Source of the DNA: an uncultured Clostridia bacterium | GTDB taxonomy: Bacteria; Bacillota; Clostridia; TANB77; CAG-508 | DNA: 64,000 nucleotides | Assembly: GCA_934169725.1 (NCBI GenBank) | Contig: CAKPOF010000001.1 | Span: 372,001-436,000 of the forward strand | Direction of reading: 5' to 3' | In this document: piece after piece, positions 1-8,254 of the stretch | How positions within the stretch are numbered: position 1 is the first letter of the stretch | Layout: every line of letters starts with the position of its first letter | Notes under the pieces: model-generated | Told to the model about the DNA's origin: nothing | The model's database searches: none | Seen by the model: the letters and a program-made list of their open reading frames with translations, nothing else | Made by a program: the position numbers and the translations under genes

Positions 1-525
1 AATAGCAGTTTCCAATCTATTATTATTTGTTACTTTCTCAAAAATTTCTTTATCATTTTTAGAATAATTACCTAAATTAGCATTTTGAAATTCTTTCTTT
101 AGTTCTTTTAACGAATCGTTTTTCGATAGGGGATTGCTAACTTTTTTGAAGTGTGATAATAGCCATACTTCAAAATTAGGATTAGACCAAGCTGAATTAT
201 ACTCATTTAATTTAATTGCATTATTGAATTGTTCATCTGTATAATCATCTTTGTCAAAAACAACCCAAACTTGTCCATATACTTTAGGAGATTTGTTTAT
301 GTATTGTTTAGTATATTTCACTAAACTTTCTGTATTTAATCCAGTACCTTTTATTTTGATAGCAGGTACTACACTAATTCTATCTCCAAATTTTTCATTT
401 ATCTTTTGCTTTAACCCATTAAAATAGTTTGGCTCTGTTTCTTTGCCTTCGCAGATTATAAGGTAGTTTGGAGGTGCTAATTTTTTGGTAGCTACCTTAT
501 TTCTGCCTTTATTATTATTCCTCAT
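1..525 (-). CDS. RloB-like protein (partial, runs off left edge)
   Basis: The reverse strand from 525 is open to the window edge for 175 codons, starting MRNNNKGRNK. Visible features are a conserved LIICEGKETEPNYF stretch near residue 20 and VWVVFDKDDY near residue 95. These match the acidic E and DxD positions of the RloB family, a Toprim-like nuclease fold found beside RloA ATPases. The start ATG lies inside the end of the upstream ATPase gene, an 11-base overlap that indicates translational coupling. RloA/RloB pairs are known from restriction loci and are suspected defence modules. A role here is inferred from the family, and the C-terminus is not in the window. Confidence 0.82.
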   Translation of the reverse strand, partial: MRNNNKGRNKVATKKLAPPNYLIICEGKETEPNYFNGLKQKINEKFGDRISVVPAIKIKGTGLNTESLVKYTKQYINKSPKVYGQVWVVFDKDDYTDEQFNNAIKLNEYNSAWSNPNFEVWLLSHFKKVSNPLSKNDSLKELKKEFQNANLGNYSKNDKEIFEKVTNNNRLETAI

Positions 526-1753
526 GAGTATTTATATTAAATTCTTCAAATACTGGAATAGCACCATATCTTCCAGTTAAATAGTCCTTATTGTAAGTAG
601 CATCATTTCTAACTTTAGTATTATCAATTTTATAATCTGATAAAGAAAATAATTCAGAAATGCCATATATATCTTTTTCAGTAAACCAAATTTCATCTCT
701 TCTAAAAGTTTCTTTATTTAAATTCGTTATATCATGAGTAGAATAGATTAACTGACCATTACCAGTGTTTTTTTCTTTATCATGAAATAAGTTAATAATA
801 TATCTTGTTAAAAGAGGGTGTAGCTTGGCATCTAATTCATCAATAAATAGACAACTTCCATCTTCTAAAGCATCCATTATAAAATTATATAGGTAAAACA
901 TTTTTAAGGTTCCCTTTGATTCTAAATAGAAAGGTAATAATATTTTTTCGCCATTTTCATTTTTATGAACCGCTTTTAACTCGACTTGTGAATGTGTATT
1001 ATTGTCTAGAGTTCTAACATCTTTAATTTTTACATCAATATCATCAATACCTAAATCGAATACTTTTATAAATTCAACTAACCTTTTTCTATATTCTTTA
1101 TCATCAATAATTTTTGAAGATATTAAGCGATTTATTTTATTTTCAAATTTAGGGTTTCCTAAATCTAAATAATAGCTATTTAAAAAACAATCATATACAC
1201 TTTTAAAATCTTCATTGTCTTTTTCTATTTTTCGGTATAAGCTTAAAAATAAAGAACTAGAATCAACATCAAATTTATTTATCTTTGCTTTGTATGATTT
1301 ATTAAACTTAACTTTATTTTCATCTCTATCAAAGATAGGAGTTACTTTATTTATTTTTTTTACATACAACCACTCTGAAACTATATTTTTATTTTTAATT
1401 TCAAAACCATACTGATATATTTTTTTATTTTTTGCCAAAAATGTTACTTCTAATGAAATAGGTTCATTTTTTGTTTTTTCATCAAAAGAAAAGTTATAAT
1501 AATTATCTACTTCATTTGAATTCATATTTGTGTCATCATTAATCATCAATTTTTCTTTCATAAATTCAAATGCTTCTAATACGTTTGTTTTCCCACTTGC
1601 ATTTGCACCATAAATAGCTGCAACTTTTAAATATTTTTTATCTTTAATATCAATTGTGTTATATTCGTGTTCTTTAATAGAAGCTGCTTCCATATCCAAA
1701 CAGTTTTCATTTTTAAAAGATTTAAAGTTCTTAAAATTAAATTTTATTAACAT
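515..1753 (-). CDS. RloA-like AAA family ATPase
   Basis: This 412-residue protein has the layout of the COG1106/RloA ATPases. An N-terminal FKNFKSF motif is followed by a Walker A GANASGKT at residues 49-56. Near residue 305 there is a Walker B segment CLFIDELDAKLHP, followed by a YSTHD switch histidine. I chose the ATG at 1753 because AGGAG sits nine bases before it; the ATG three codons upstream directly abuts the AGGAG. The gene overlaps the RloB-like gene and both are read from one promoter. It is probably the energy-using partner of a two-gene defence or restriction-associated module. It lies inside the region left of the tRNA-Leu fragment, which fits mobile cargo. Confidence 0.85.
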   Translation of the reverse strand: MLIKFNFKNFKSFKNENCLDMEAASIKEHEYNTIDIKDKKYLKVAAIYGANASGKTNVLEAFEFMKEKLMINDDTNMNSNEVDNYYNFSFDEKTKNEPISLEVTFLAKNKKIYQYGFEIKNKNIVSEWLYVKKINKVTPIFDRDENKVKFNKSYKAKINKFDVDSSSLFLSLYRKIEKDNEDFKSVYDCFLNSYYLDLGNPKFENKINRLISSKIIDDKEYRKRLVEFIKVFDLGIDDIDVKIKDVRTLDNNTHSQVELKAVHKNENGEKILLPFYLESKGTLKMFYLYNFIMDALEDGSCLFIDELDAKLHPLLTRYIINLFHDKEKNTGNGQLIYSTHDITNLNKETFRRDEIWFTEKDIYGISELFSLSDYKIDNTKVRNDATYNKDYLTGRYGAIPVFEEFNINTHEE

Positions 1754-1775
1754 TATTCTCATCTCCTATATTAGT

Positions 1776-1804
1776 ATTATATGAATTTTTACTAAAAAAG
1801 TCAA
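1776..1804 (-). promoter_or_regulatory. Promoter of the rloA-rloB pair
   Basis: Read on the reverse strand, TTGACT and TATAAT are separated by exactly 17 bases, about 25 bases upstream of the chosen start. This is a near-consensus housekeeping promoter. Confidence 0.7.
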
Positions 1805-1925
1805 TAAAAATGAGAAAAAATCTCAAATTCAATATTATTTTATGCGGATTTTATAAAAATATACAAAATTAAAAGATATTATAAAGCGAATTTACAATAT
1901 CCTAAAATTTTAATATATATTTAAT

Positions 1926-3556
1926 AGTGTAAAATGGTTTCGGAATATACAAAAAGAAAGTCCTTTGATATAATAATTTACGACTAAATAAATCAAAGAA
2001 AGGACTTTCTTATGAAAACTATTATATCACAAAAATTAATAAATGTATTAAAAAATAAAATATTTAATGTAATTTCTTTAAATTTATTTAATAATATTGA
2101 ATTTTTATTAAATAATCTTCTAAATAACAATACTCCTAATCAGTATTTTAATGTTATTTTTAAAGCTCAATAAACTGCTAGAGATATTGTTAAATCTATA
2201 GTTATCTCTACTTTTGAAGAGCTAGATAATGAATTTAAAGAATCTACTTATAGAAAATCTCGTTACTATATTAATAAATCTAATGTTCCTAGAACTCTTA
2301 TCACTATTGTTGGAGAAATAACTTTTTATAGAACTTACTATATTTCTAAACACTCTAATAAAAAGTTTTTCTATATAGATAAAATTTTTGATTTACCTAA
2401 AAATGATCATTATGACCCTATTGTTAAAGCTATTTCTATATCTAAAGCTGTGTCTACCTCTCAGGCTCAATCTGTTCGTGATACTTCAGCTTTTATTAAT
2501 GATATTTCTTACTTTGAAACTACTTCTGCTATTAAAGATATTCCTCGTCAATCTGTTTATAATTGGATTAAAAATTGGTATATTCCTAATATTGTACCTA
2601 AATCAGTAGAAACTCCTGAAACTCTTTATGTTATGGCTGATGAAAAATATATTGGTGCACAAAATATTTCTAAAGATATTATGATTAAATGCTTCGTTAC
2701 TTTCGAAGATATAAAAGATATTAGTAAGAATAGACGTCAATTAGTCAATCGTTCTGTATTTTCTTGCTGTACTTCTAAAGCTTGGCCTAAGTTTATGGAT
2801 TTTATTGCTATGAAATATGATTTCTCTAAAATTAGAAATATATGTCTTTTAGCTGATGGTGGCTCTTGGATTAAATCTGGTATTCCTGAATTAAAACTAG
2901 ACCCTAATAATTCTGTTAAATTTTATTTATGTGAATTTCACTTTAAACAAGCAATTCATCATATTACTACTGATTCAGATGAAAGATATTATCTATTACA
3001 TATTTTTAATACAAAACCTAAATCTTATTTTATTGATGCTGTTAATACCATTATAAATAATAATCCAAAACGTAAAGATATTATTAATAGCAAACTTAAA
3101 TATATAATTAATAATTATTCAAATATCAAATCTATGTTGAATTTAAATATCGGTTCATCTATGGAAAGCCATATATCACATTTAATTGCATCTTTTTTCT
3201 CTTCAAGACCTAAAGGCTTTTCTACTAAAAGAATAGAAAAATATTTGAAATTAAGTAATTACAAACAAAACAACATAAATATCTTTAAATTATATTTAAG
3301 TCTTATTCTAAAAAGCAAGCTATAACGCTTAATGAAAATACGTATGATTATGAAATATTTACTCCTGATAAGATTCATAATATGCCTGTTCTAAATAATG
3401 GATTAAGAACTGATACTTATACAGCCTTAAATGCTATTTCTCACAATGTATAAATTATTATAACTATATAATGAAACATAAAAATAAGTCATATTATCTT
3501 TATGTTTCGTAAAAATTATTATATTATCGGATTATTTTCCGAAACTTCTTGACACC
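1926..3556 (+). mobile_element. ISLre2-like insertion sequence, degenerate
   Basis: The two ends carry imperfect inverted repeats about 20 bases long. The left end reads GTGTAAAATGGTTTCGGAA, and the reverse complement of the right end reads GGTGTCAAGAAGTTTCGGAA. The similarity continues inward for some 30 bases. Between them lies one transposase reading frame with a stop and a frameshift. A hairpin of AGAAAGTCCTTTGAT with its complement precedes the transposase start. The 9-mer AATATATAT occurs directly after the right end and near the left end, but in such AT-rich flanks this is weak evidence for a target duplication. Total size of about 1.6 kb suits the ISLre2 family. Confidence 0.75.
2012..3453 (+). 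pseudogene. ISLre2-family (UPF0236) transposase, disrupted
   Basis: The frame opens at ATG 2012 and runs 53 codons to an in-frame TAA at 2171, then continues in the same frame to 3325. The C-terminus (T-L-N-E-N-T-Y-D-Y-E and onward to the stop at 3451-3453) lies in another frame, so a frameshift sits near 3295-3320. UPF0236 signatures are visible: YVMADEKYIG, LLADGGSWIKSG and YLCEFHFKQA, carrying the acidic catalytic positions. Intact length would be about 480 residues. With a nonsense codon and a frameshift the copy should not make active enzyme, unless one of these is a sequencing error. Confidence 0.8.
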
Positions 3557-3790
3557 AATATATATTTTTTATTAACTATAGGTAATAAATGTTATACTTT
3601 CATATTTAATATTTTCTAACAATTTTTGATCAATTTTCTAACACTTTAAGATTTTTTATAAAAACACAAAAAGTCTCAAAAGCTAAAAAAGAGTAAGTGT
3701 TAATTCTAATAATACATAGAACCATAATGATTTTACAGATTTTATATAAGGCTAAAAAACAATAATTATTAATAACCAACACATCTAACA

Positions 3791-3846
3791 CAGTTCTTAG
3801 GAACCAGTGCCACGGCGTGGGGGTTCGAGTCCCTTCATCCGCACCA
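3791..3846 (+). pseudogene. tRNA-Leu 3' fragment, probable attachment site
   Basis: The stretch ending CGTGGGGGTTCGAGTCCC-TTCATCCG-CACCA is the T-arm, acceptor 3' strand and CCA end of a tRNA-Leu. Part of an anticodon arm with CTTAGGA precedes it. The matching acceptor 5' strand (CGGATG) and D-arm are absent upstream, and the anticodon stem does not pair well, so this is not a functional tRNA. Such a 3' copy is what integrases leave at the far end of an island inserted into a tRNA gene. The orientation places the island on the left, with an intact tRNA-Leu expected beyond the window. Confidence 0.75.
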
Positions 3847-3883
3847 ATAACGAATCTGTTCGAACAAGTATAACAGAGAGAAA

Positions 3884-3921
3884 CAAAAATCAATCAGAAA
3901 ATAAAATCTGGTTGATTTTTG
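3884..3921 (+). terminator. Terminator after the tRNA fragment
   Basis: CAAAAATCAATCAGA pairs with TCTGGTTGATTTTTG around an eight-base loop. It is placed as a native tRNA terminator would be, so the fragment keeps its original downstream sequence. Confidence 0.6.
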
Positions 3922-3943
3922 TGTTACCTAAAAATATTTGAAT

Positions 3944-3987
3944 AGCTTACATCTAAATTGGCAAAGTTACAGATGTGAGCTTTTTTA
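3944..3987 (+). terminator. Hairpin terminator between convergent units
   Basis: AGCTTACATCT pairs with AGATGTGAGCT and is followed by TTTTTTATTT on the plus strand. It touches the stop codon of the convergent CoaE-like gene. Confidence 0.6.
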
Positions 3988-4572
3988 TTTGCGTAGTAAG
4001 TTTAGATATTGTTTACTTAATTTATCAATCATGTGGTTCAATGTTTGTTCTTGATAATCATTTTCAAATATGTAGTCAAAGTGAATATTAGAATAATCAA
4101 TACTAGAAGACTCTCTTTTTTTGAAATATTCTTCTGATATATTATCTCTTGTTATTATTTTGTTTTTTCTAAGTGTATCATCAGATTTAATTAAAATTTT
4201 AAAATTACACATTTCCCAATATTTACATTGAGGCAATAAAATCCATTCTAATATAAAAATGTTATTATTTTGAGATAGCATTTCATTTAATTTTTGTTGC
4301 ATGTATCCCCAAGTTATATCTGTCAATTCGTTCATTTTATTTTTTTGACTAAATACGATATTTCCCAATTTTTTTCTGTCTAAAAAACCACTCTTATCTA
4401 AAATTTCAGTTCCAAATTTTTCACATAAAATATCTAAAATTTCAGGTCTGTATACAGCTTCATGGCCAATTTTATCTATATCTATATGAATACAATTTAA
4501 TTTTTGTGATAATAATGAAGCAAATGTTGTTTTTCCACTTCCGGATTTTCCTGTAATACCAATTATTTTCAT
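3985..4572 (-). CDS. CoaE-like P-loop kinase (dephospho-CoA kinase family)
   Basis: The 195-residue protein opens MKIIGITGKSGSGKTTFA, a P-loop of the dephospho-CoA kinase type (GITGxxGSGKT). It continues with HIDIDKIGHEAVYRP, resembling the D-AD-xx-H region of CoaE, where the enzyme phosphorylates the ribose 3'-OH of dephospho-CoA. The C-terminal half (NHMIDKLSKQYLNLL) is divergent, so a related nucleotide or nucleoside kinase is possible. Start 4572 is chosen because AGAAAGAGG lies eight bases upstream; a longer frame starting 12 codons earlier has no ribosome binding site. coaD, the preceding step of CoA synthesis, lies 1.3 kb away, which mildly supports the CoA role. Confidence 0.7.
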   Translation of the reverse strand: MKIIGITGKSGSGKTTFASLLSQKLNCIHIDIDKIGHEAVYRPEILDILCEKFGTEILDKSGFLDRKKLGNIVFSQKNKMNELTDITWGYMQQKLNEMLSQNNNIFILEWILLPQCKYWEMCNFKILIKSDDTLRKNKIITRDNISEEYFKKRESSSIDYSNIHFDYIFENDYQEQTLNHMIDKLSKQYLNLLRK

Positions 4573-4905
4573 AATGTTACCTCTTTCTAATTTATTATTT
4601 ATAATCATAAACTAATACTATTATAGCATAAAAAATTAATTTGATAAGTAATTTGTTGGAAGTCTAAACAAGTTATTATATTTTTTATTAAATATTTTTA
4701 AAATAAAAGAAACAATGTACTAAATTGTTTTTAGTTAGTCAAGTTTTAACATAAAAATACATCATTAATCTTTCTTATATCATAAAGATATATTGAAAAT
4801 TTTATTGGTTACATAAATATTATATCAAAAATTGTATAAAAATTCGATAAAAAATTGCTTACATTTGGTTGACACATATCATTGTTTAAAGCTGGCAATT
4901 GAAAT

Positions 4906-4934
4906 TTGTAAAAAAATATACAATATGCTATAAT
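4906..4934 (+). promoter_or_regulatory. Promoter of the 99-residue unknown gene
   Basis: TTGTAA and TATAAT with a 17-base spacer. Transcription would start near 4942 and give a leader of about 90 nt. Between the CoaE-like gene (ending 4572) and this promoter I see nothing else recognisable. Confidence 0.55.
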
Positions 4935-4986
4935 AGAAATATCTAGTGTACTTTACGCAGCAAAGTCGAGAGAAATAAATTATTTT

Positions 4987-5014
4987 TCTGGAGGAGCTGT
5001 GTAATACCTCCAGA
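4987..5014 (+). promoter_or_regulatory. Leader hairpin burying a GGAGG
   Basis: TCTGGAGG (4987-4994) and CCTCCAGA (5007-5014) form a perfect 8-bp stem 18 bases before the ATG of the next gene. The stem hides a Shine-Dalgarno-like GGAGG, and its 3' arm CCTCC could equally pair with the true AGGAGG at 5021-5026. There is no T-run, so it is more likely translational control than a terminator. Confidence 0.45.
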
Positions 5015-5031
5015 TATTTTAGGAGGAGCCT

Positions 5032-5331
5032 ATGAAAATTTTTAAAAGTTTCAATCAAACTAAAGAATGTGCTAAAACTAAATCAAATCGAAAAAAACAT
5101 AATGAGGATTATCCGTTTAAACTAGTTGAACCAAGTGTAGATAATGTGATAGAAATTGAGGTGATAGGGGAAAATGAAATAGCTTCAATTTTGTACATGG
5201 GACAATTAATTGAATATGTAAATTGCATTGAAGATAAGATTCTACAATGGGAAGTTAAGGATAAAAAAATTATGAAAATTATTTTTTTAGATATTGATGA
5301 AGCTGAAAAAGCAAGAAAAATGTGGAGGTAA
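5032..5331 (+). CDS. Small protein of unknown function (99 aa)
   Basis: A 99-residue protein with a strong AGGAGGAGCCT ribosome binding site. The N-terminal 30 residues are basic and polar; the rest alternates acidic and hydrophobic residues (VDNVIEIEVIGENEIASILY), suggesting a small beta-rich domain, and it ends with a charged helix. No signal peptide or membrane segment is visible. I do not recognise the family. It is a single-gene unit with its own promoter, a structured leader with a GGAGG-containing hairpin, and a terminator directly after the stop, so it is probably expressed and regulated on its own. Confidence 0.7.
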   Translation: MKIFKSFNQTKECAKTKSNRKKHNEDYPFKLVEPSVDNVIEIEVIGENEIASILYMGQLIEYVNCIEDKILQWEVKDKKIMKIIFLDIDEAEKARKMWR

Positions 5332-5339
5332 GAAAAAAA

Positions 5340-5372
5340 TGAATAGCTTATAATCAAAAGCTATTCATTTTC
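5340..5372 (+). terminator. Terminator of the 99-residue gene
   Basis: TGAATAGCTT pairs with AAGCTATTCA and is followed by TTTTCT, just after the stop codon. Confidence 0.7.
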
Positions 5373-5430
5373 TCCGTTTAGTCGAAAACTCAAATTGGCG
5401 AGAACAAATGGCGACTACGTCGTTTTGTAC
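5367..5430 (+). repeat. Short dispersed repeat type 2, copy 1
   Basis: TTTAGTCGAAAACTCAAAT followed by TGGCGAGAACAAATGGCGAC recurs almost unchanged at 60039-60105. The right part can fold (ACAAATGGCGAC with GTCGTTTTGT). Both copies sit directly downstream of terminator hairpins. Confidence 0.65.
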
Positions 5431-5517
5431 CAAATATATTTGTATTAATGACATAAATTTGTTATAATAAAAAAGTAACCCTTAGAATATTCATTTCGTA
5501 TAAAAAGGAGGGAGTTT

Positions 5518-5673
5518 ATGCGAGAAGTTTTAACTTGTATAGGATTATTTCTAATTATTATTTGGCTTGTAATTCTTGTAGCAGCATGTAAAGGAGCTTG
5601 TACTGAATGTGTTGCAGTTGTGACGGGTTTTACAATATTGCCAGTTGGAATTTTAATGTGCTGTGCGAAGTGA
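5518..5673 (+). CDS. Small cysteine-rich membrane peptide (51 aa)
   Basis: ATG 5518 is preceded by AAGGAGGGAGTTT, a strong ribosome binding site. The 51-residue product has one hydrophobic segment (IGLFLIIIWLVILVAA), a short CKGACTEC stretch and a second hydrophobic stretch ending in MCCAK. It would span the membrane once or twice. The five cysteines in a small peptide are notable. A strong terminator follows at once, so this is a stand-alone gene. I do not recognise a family. Confidence 0.6.
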   Translation: MREVLTCIGLFLIIIWLVILVAACKGACTECVAVVTGFTILPVGILMCCAK

Positions 5674-5679
5674 AAAAAG

Positions 5680-5709
5680 ATGAGACCTAAATTGGTCTCA
5701 TTTTTTTTG
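5680..5709 (+). terminator. Strong rho-independent terminator
   Basis: ATGAGACC and GGTCTCAT pair around TAAATT, followed by eight T residues, seven bases after the stop of the membrane peptide. Confidence 0.85.
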
Positions 5710-5871
5710 AAATTAATAGTTATATTATTAATATATATGTATTATAAAACCTTTTTTTAAAAGATACAATATTTATATAGAAATTTTTTAGTAAAAGATA
5801 TATACTGTTGTTAAGAAAAAAGAAAGGAATATAGATATTTATTTTAAATATTTATAAAAGGTAATAGTATT

Positions 5872-6339
5872 ATGGAAATAGGTTTTTATGTTGGTAGTTT
5901 TGATCCGTTTACAAATGGTCATTTACATGTAGTCGAGAAATCAGCTAAATTATTTGACAAAGTTATAATAGGTATAGGGGTTCACCCAAATAAAAAAAGA
6001 AGATATGATAAAGAAAAGATGAAAGTGGCAATAGAAAATGTATTGAAGCGTAGAAATTTAAATAATGTATCAGTTATATGTTATGAAAATCTTTCGATTG
6101 ATGCTGCTATGGAAAACAATGCAACTGTTTTAGTTAGAGGAATAAGAAATGGTATGGATTATGAGTATGAAGAAAATATGGCGTCAATAAATGAGGAAAT
6201 TTCTGGATTGGATACAATTTATATTAGGGCAGGTTCATTGGGAAATATTAGTTCGAGTTTTGTAATGGAATTATTTAATAATGGAAAAGATGTAACAAAA
6301 TATCTACCGGCAGAAATAATTGAAATATTAAAGCAATAA
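5872..6339 (+). CDS. coaD: Phosphopantetheine adenylyltransferase
   Basis: The 155-residue length is typical of CoaD, which transfers AMP from ATP to 4'-phosphopantetheine, the penultimate step of coenzyme A synthesis. The nucleotidyltransferase signature GSFDPFTNGHLHVV (TxGH) lies at residues 8-21. The substrate loop LVRGIRNGMDYEYE is near residue 88, and the ISSSFV segment that corresponds to the ISSTxVR motif is near residue 126. It is a stand-alone cytoplasmic gene, preceded by a possible AAAAGGTAATAG ribosome binding site. Its stop codon lies inside a terminator stem. Confidence 0.96.
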   Translation: MEIGFYVGSFDPFTNGHLHVVEKSAKLFDKVIIGIGVHPNKKRRYDKEKMKVAIENVLKRRNLNNVSVICYENLSIDAAMENNATVLVRGIRNGMDYEYEENMASINEEISGLDTIYIRAGSLGNISSSFVMELFNNGKDVTKYLPAEIIEILKQ

Positions 6340-6368
6340 AATGTTTTTCATTTTATTGCTTTAATTTG
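6330..6368 (+). terminator. Bidirectional terminator after coaD
   Basis: AAAGCAATAAAAT pairs perfectly with ATTTTATTGCTTT. The stem covers the coaD stop on one strand and the stop of the convergent pseudogene on the other, and gives T-runs in both directions. Confidence 0.8.
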
Positions 6369-8023
6369 TAAGATTTTTTTATGTATAATATGCTGAAAAG
6401 AAGACCACATACAGATAAAAATATAGATATATTCATAATAGGTGTATTAGAATATTTTACTGTCATGGTTGCATTATCTAATTTATTAAGTGAAATTGAT
6501 AAAAAACCGGTTTTCATTTTCAAATGTTGAGACAGATTGATTATTTATTGTAACTATATATCCTGGATAATAAATGTAAGGTAGTTCTATGATTGTATTA
6601 TCTTCAGAAATATTAATTTTGCAAGATAAATTTGAACTAAATTTTTCTAAATCATAAAAAGTACCACTACCATTTAAAAATTCTAATGTATTGCTTCTAG
6701 AGATGATATATAAACGATTTAAATTGCTTTTTTGTGGTAGATATTCTCCTTTTCCCATTCCAACCATTGCTGTGTTAGTATCTTTTGCAACAATACCAAT
6801 TTTTTCTAATGTCAGTTCTTCAATATTTTCATTAATAGGTATATAATTTTTTAATTGATATATGCAAATTAAAGTTATAAATGTGAAAAACAACACATCT
6901 AACATACTAAATTTTTTTACTATTAAAGAGACATTGATTGAACAAACTATTGCTATTGAAAAGTTTGAAAAAACTAATAGTCTCCACGGAAATTGTATTA
7001 TTTTTATTTGATTTTCTATAGGTCCCCATGGAAAATATTTTGTACTCATAAAAGTGGTTAAAATTCCTAAAAAGAAAAAGAAAAAATACTCTTTTTTATA
7101 ATATTTTTGTAATATTTTTTTAAAACTGAAGATTGATATCAAAAACATAAAAATTGTTGGTGTACATAACTTATATATATATGTAGAATTCTCTTTACTA
7201 TCATATAATGAGGAAAAATCTAATTTATTGTTGTTAAAAGATTCAATTGTTGACATTGTGTCTTTTTGATATACACTATAATCAGTTGAAAATTTTGTTT
7301 CTAATAGAGGCATCCAAAAAAATGCAGTCATCAAAACAATTAATAGGCAATTTTTTAATAAATTCATAAGAATATCTTTATTTTTTATGCATGAAATATT
7401 TATACATAAATATATAAATGAAATTATTGCTGTAATAACAGACATAATGTTATGTGTAAGTATTAAACCGAACAGCTCCCAAGCATAAAACAAAATTATT
7501 ATTTTGCTTGTTAAAAAGTCTATACATTCCTAGAAATACTAAAGGAATAAATATATAACTTAAAAACTCACCTAAAGAATTTCGAATATACATGTCATTT
7601 AAAAAATAAGGCATTGTTATATATAATATGGCAGAAAGAGTTCCTGTTAGTTTATTTTTAGTTAATTCATTTATAAATTTATACATGCTTAATCCGTGAA
7701 AGCTGGACACCTAAAAATAAAGCTAGTTTGTAACCATTTATAAAGTTAGATGTAATTAATCTACAAATAATAATTAATATTGAAGATAATGGACCATAAA
7801 ATAAATTCCAGCTGTATCCAAATCCATTTGTTAAGTTTGAAAGAACAGTTGGATTTGTTGAATTTTTTATGGATGTATAAGTAGAAATAGCTCTTGCAAT
7901 ATGTTGTATTCCATCATCATAATAAATGTCAAAATTTTTCCATAGTAATGGCTGTGATATAAATAGGGAAACAATTATTATTATAGGTATAGTATTATAT
8001 TTCTTTAATATTTTTTTAATCAT
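6353..8023 (-). pseudogene. PTPS-related/YfhO-like polytopic membrane protein, frameshifted three times
   Basis: Three overlapping reverse-strand frames read as one large membrane protein. The N-terminal part from ATG 8023 contains DIYYDDGIQHIARAI and GFGYSWNLFYGPLSS. The middle part contains ITMPYFLNDMYIRNSLGE. The C-terminal part contains LFGLILTHNIMSV and many transmembrane helices. The order and motifs fit the 6-pyruvoyl-tetrahydropterin-synthase-related membrane family, which resembles YfhO-type glycosyltransferases. Frameshifts fall near 7700, near 7485 and near 6505. After the last, the frame SISLNKLDNATMTV runs to a final helix and TAA at 6353. Start 8023 has AAAGGA nine bases upstream. 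Three shifts make it a real pseudogene more likely than an assembly error. Confidence 0.75.
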
Positions 8024-8099
8024 TTTTATATAATCCTTTACTTTTTTCAAATAGCTTATCATAAAAAATAAAAAAAGTATAGTGAATAATATCATTTTT

Positions 8100-8154
8100 A
8101 AATTTGATATTATTTTGCTTTTTATACCTTGGTGTCGCAAACCACATATTAAAA
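8100..8154 (-). mobile_element. MITE-like repeat, fragment (copy H)
   Basis: AAATTTGATATTATTTTG then TTTTTATACCTTGGTGTCGC and AAACCACATATTAAAA match the first third of the reverse-oriented repeat seen at 24527 and 54771. The rest of the element is missing, so this is a decayed remnant. Confidence 0.7.
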
Positions 8155-8254
8155 ACAATAGAATTAATGTATTAAAAAAATACTATTTTAAGGTTATTGA
8201 ATAGTAGGCTAATAGATGATACAATATAATAGATAATTAGAGAAGGAGATAAAG

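Noticed and set aside
2388..2609. A 73-codon hydrophobic Leu-rich frame on the plus strand
   Set aside because: It is a shadow frame inside the disrupted transposase.
1912..3565. 9-bp AATATATAT as a target duplication of the insertion sequence
   Set aside because: The left copy is separated from the inverted repeat by several bases and the flanks are so AT-rich that chance is likely.
3630..3893. An 87-codon reverse-strand frame containing GADEGTRTPTPW
   Set aside because: That peptide is the well-known false translation of the antisense of a tRNA 3' end; here it arises from the tRNA-Leu fragment.
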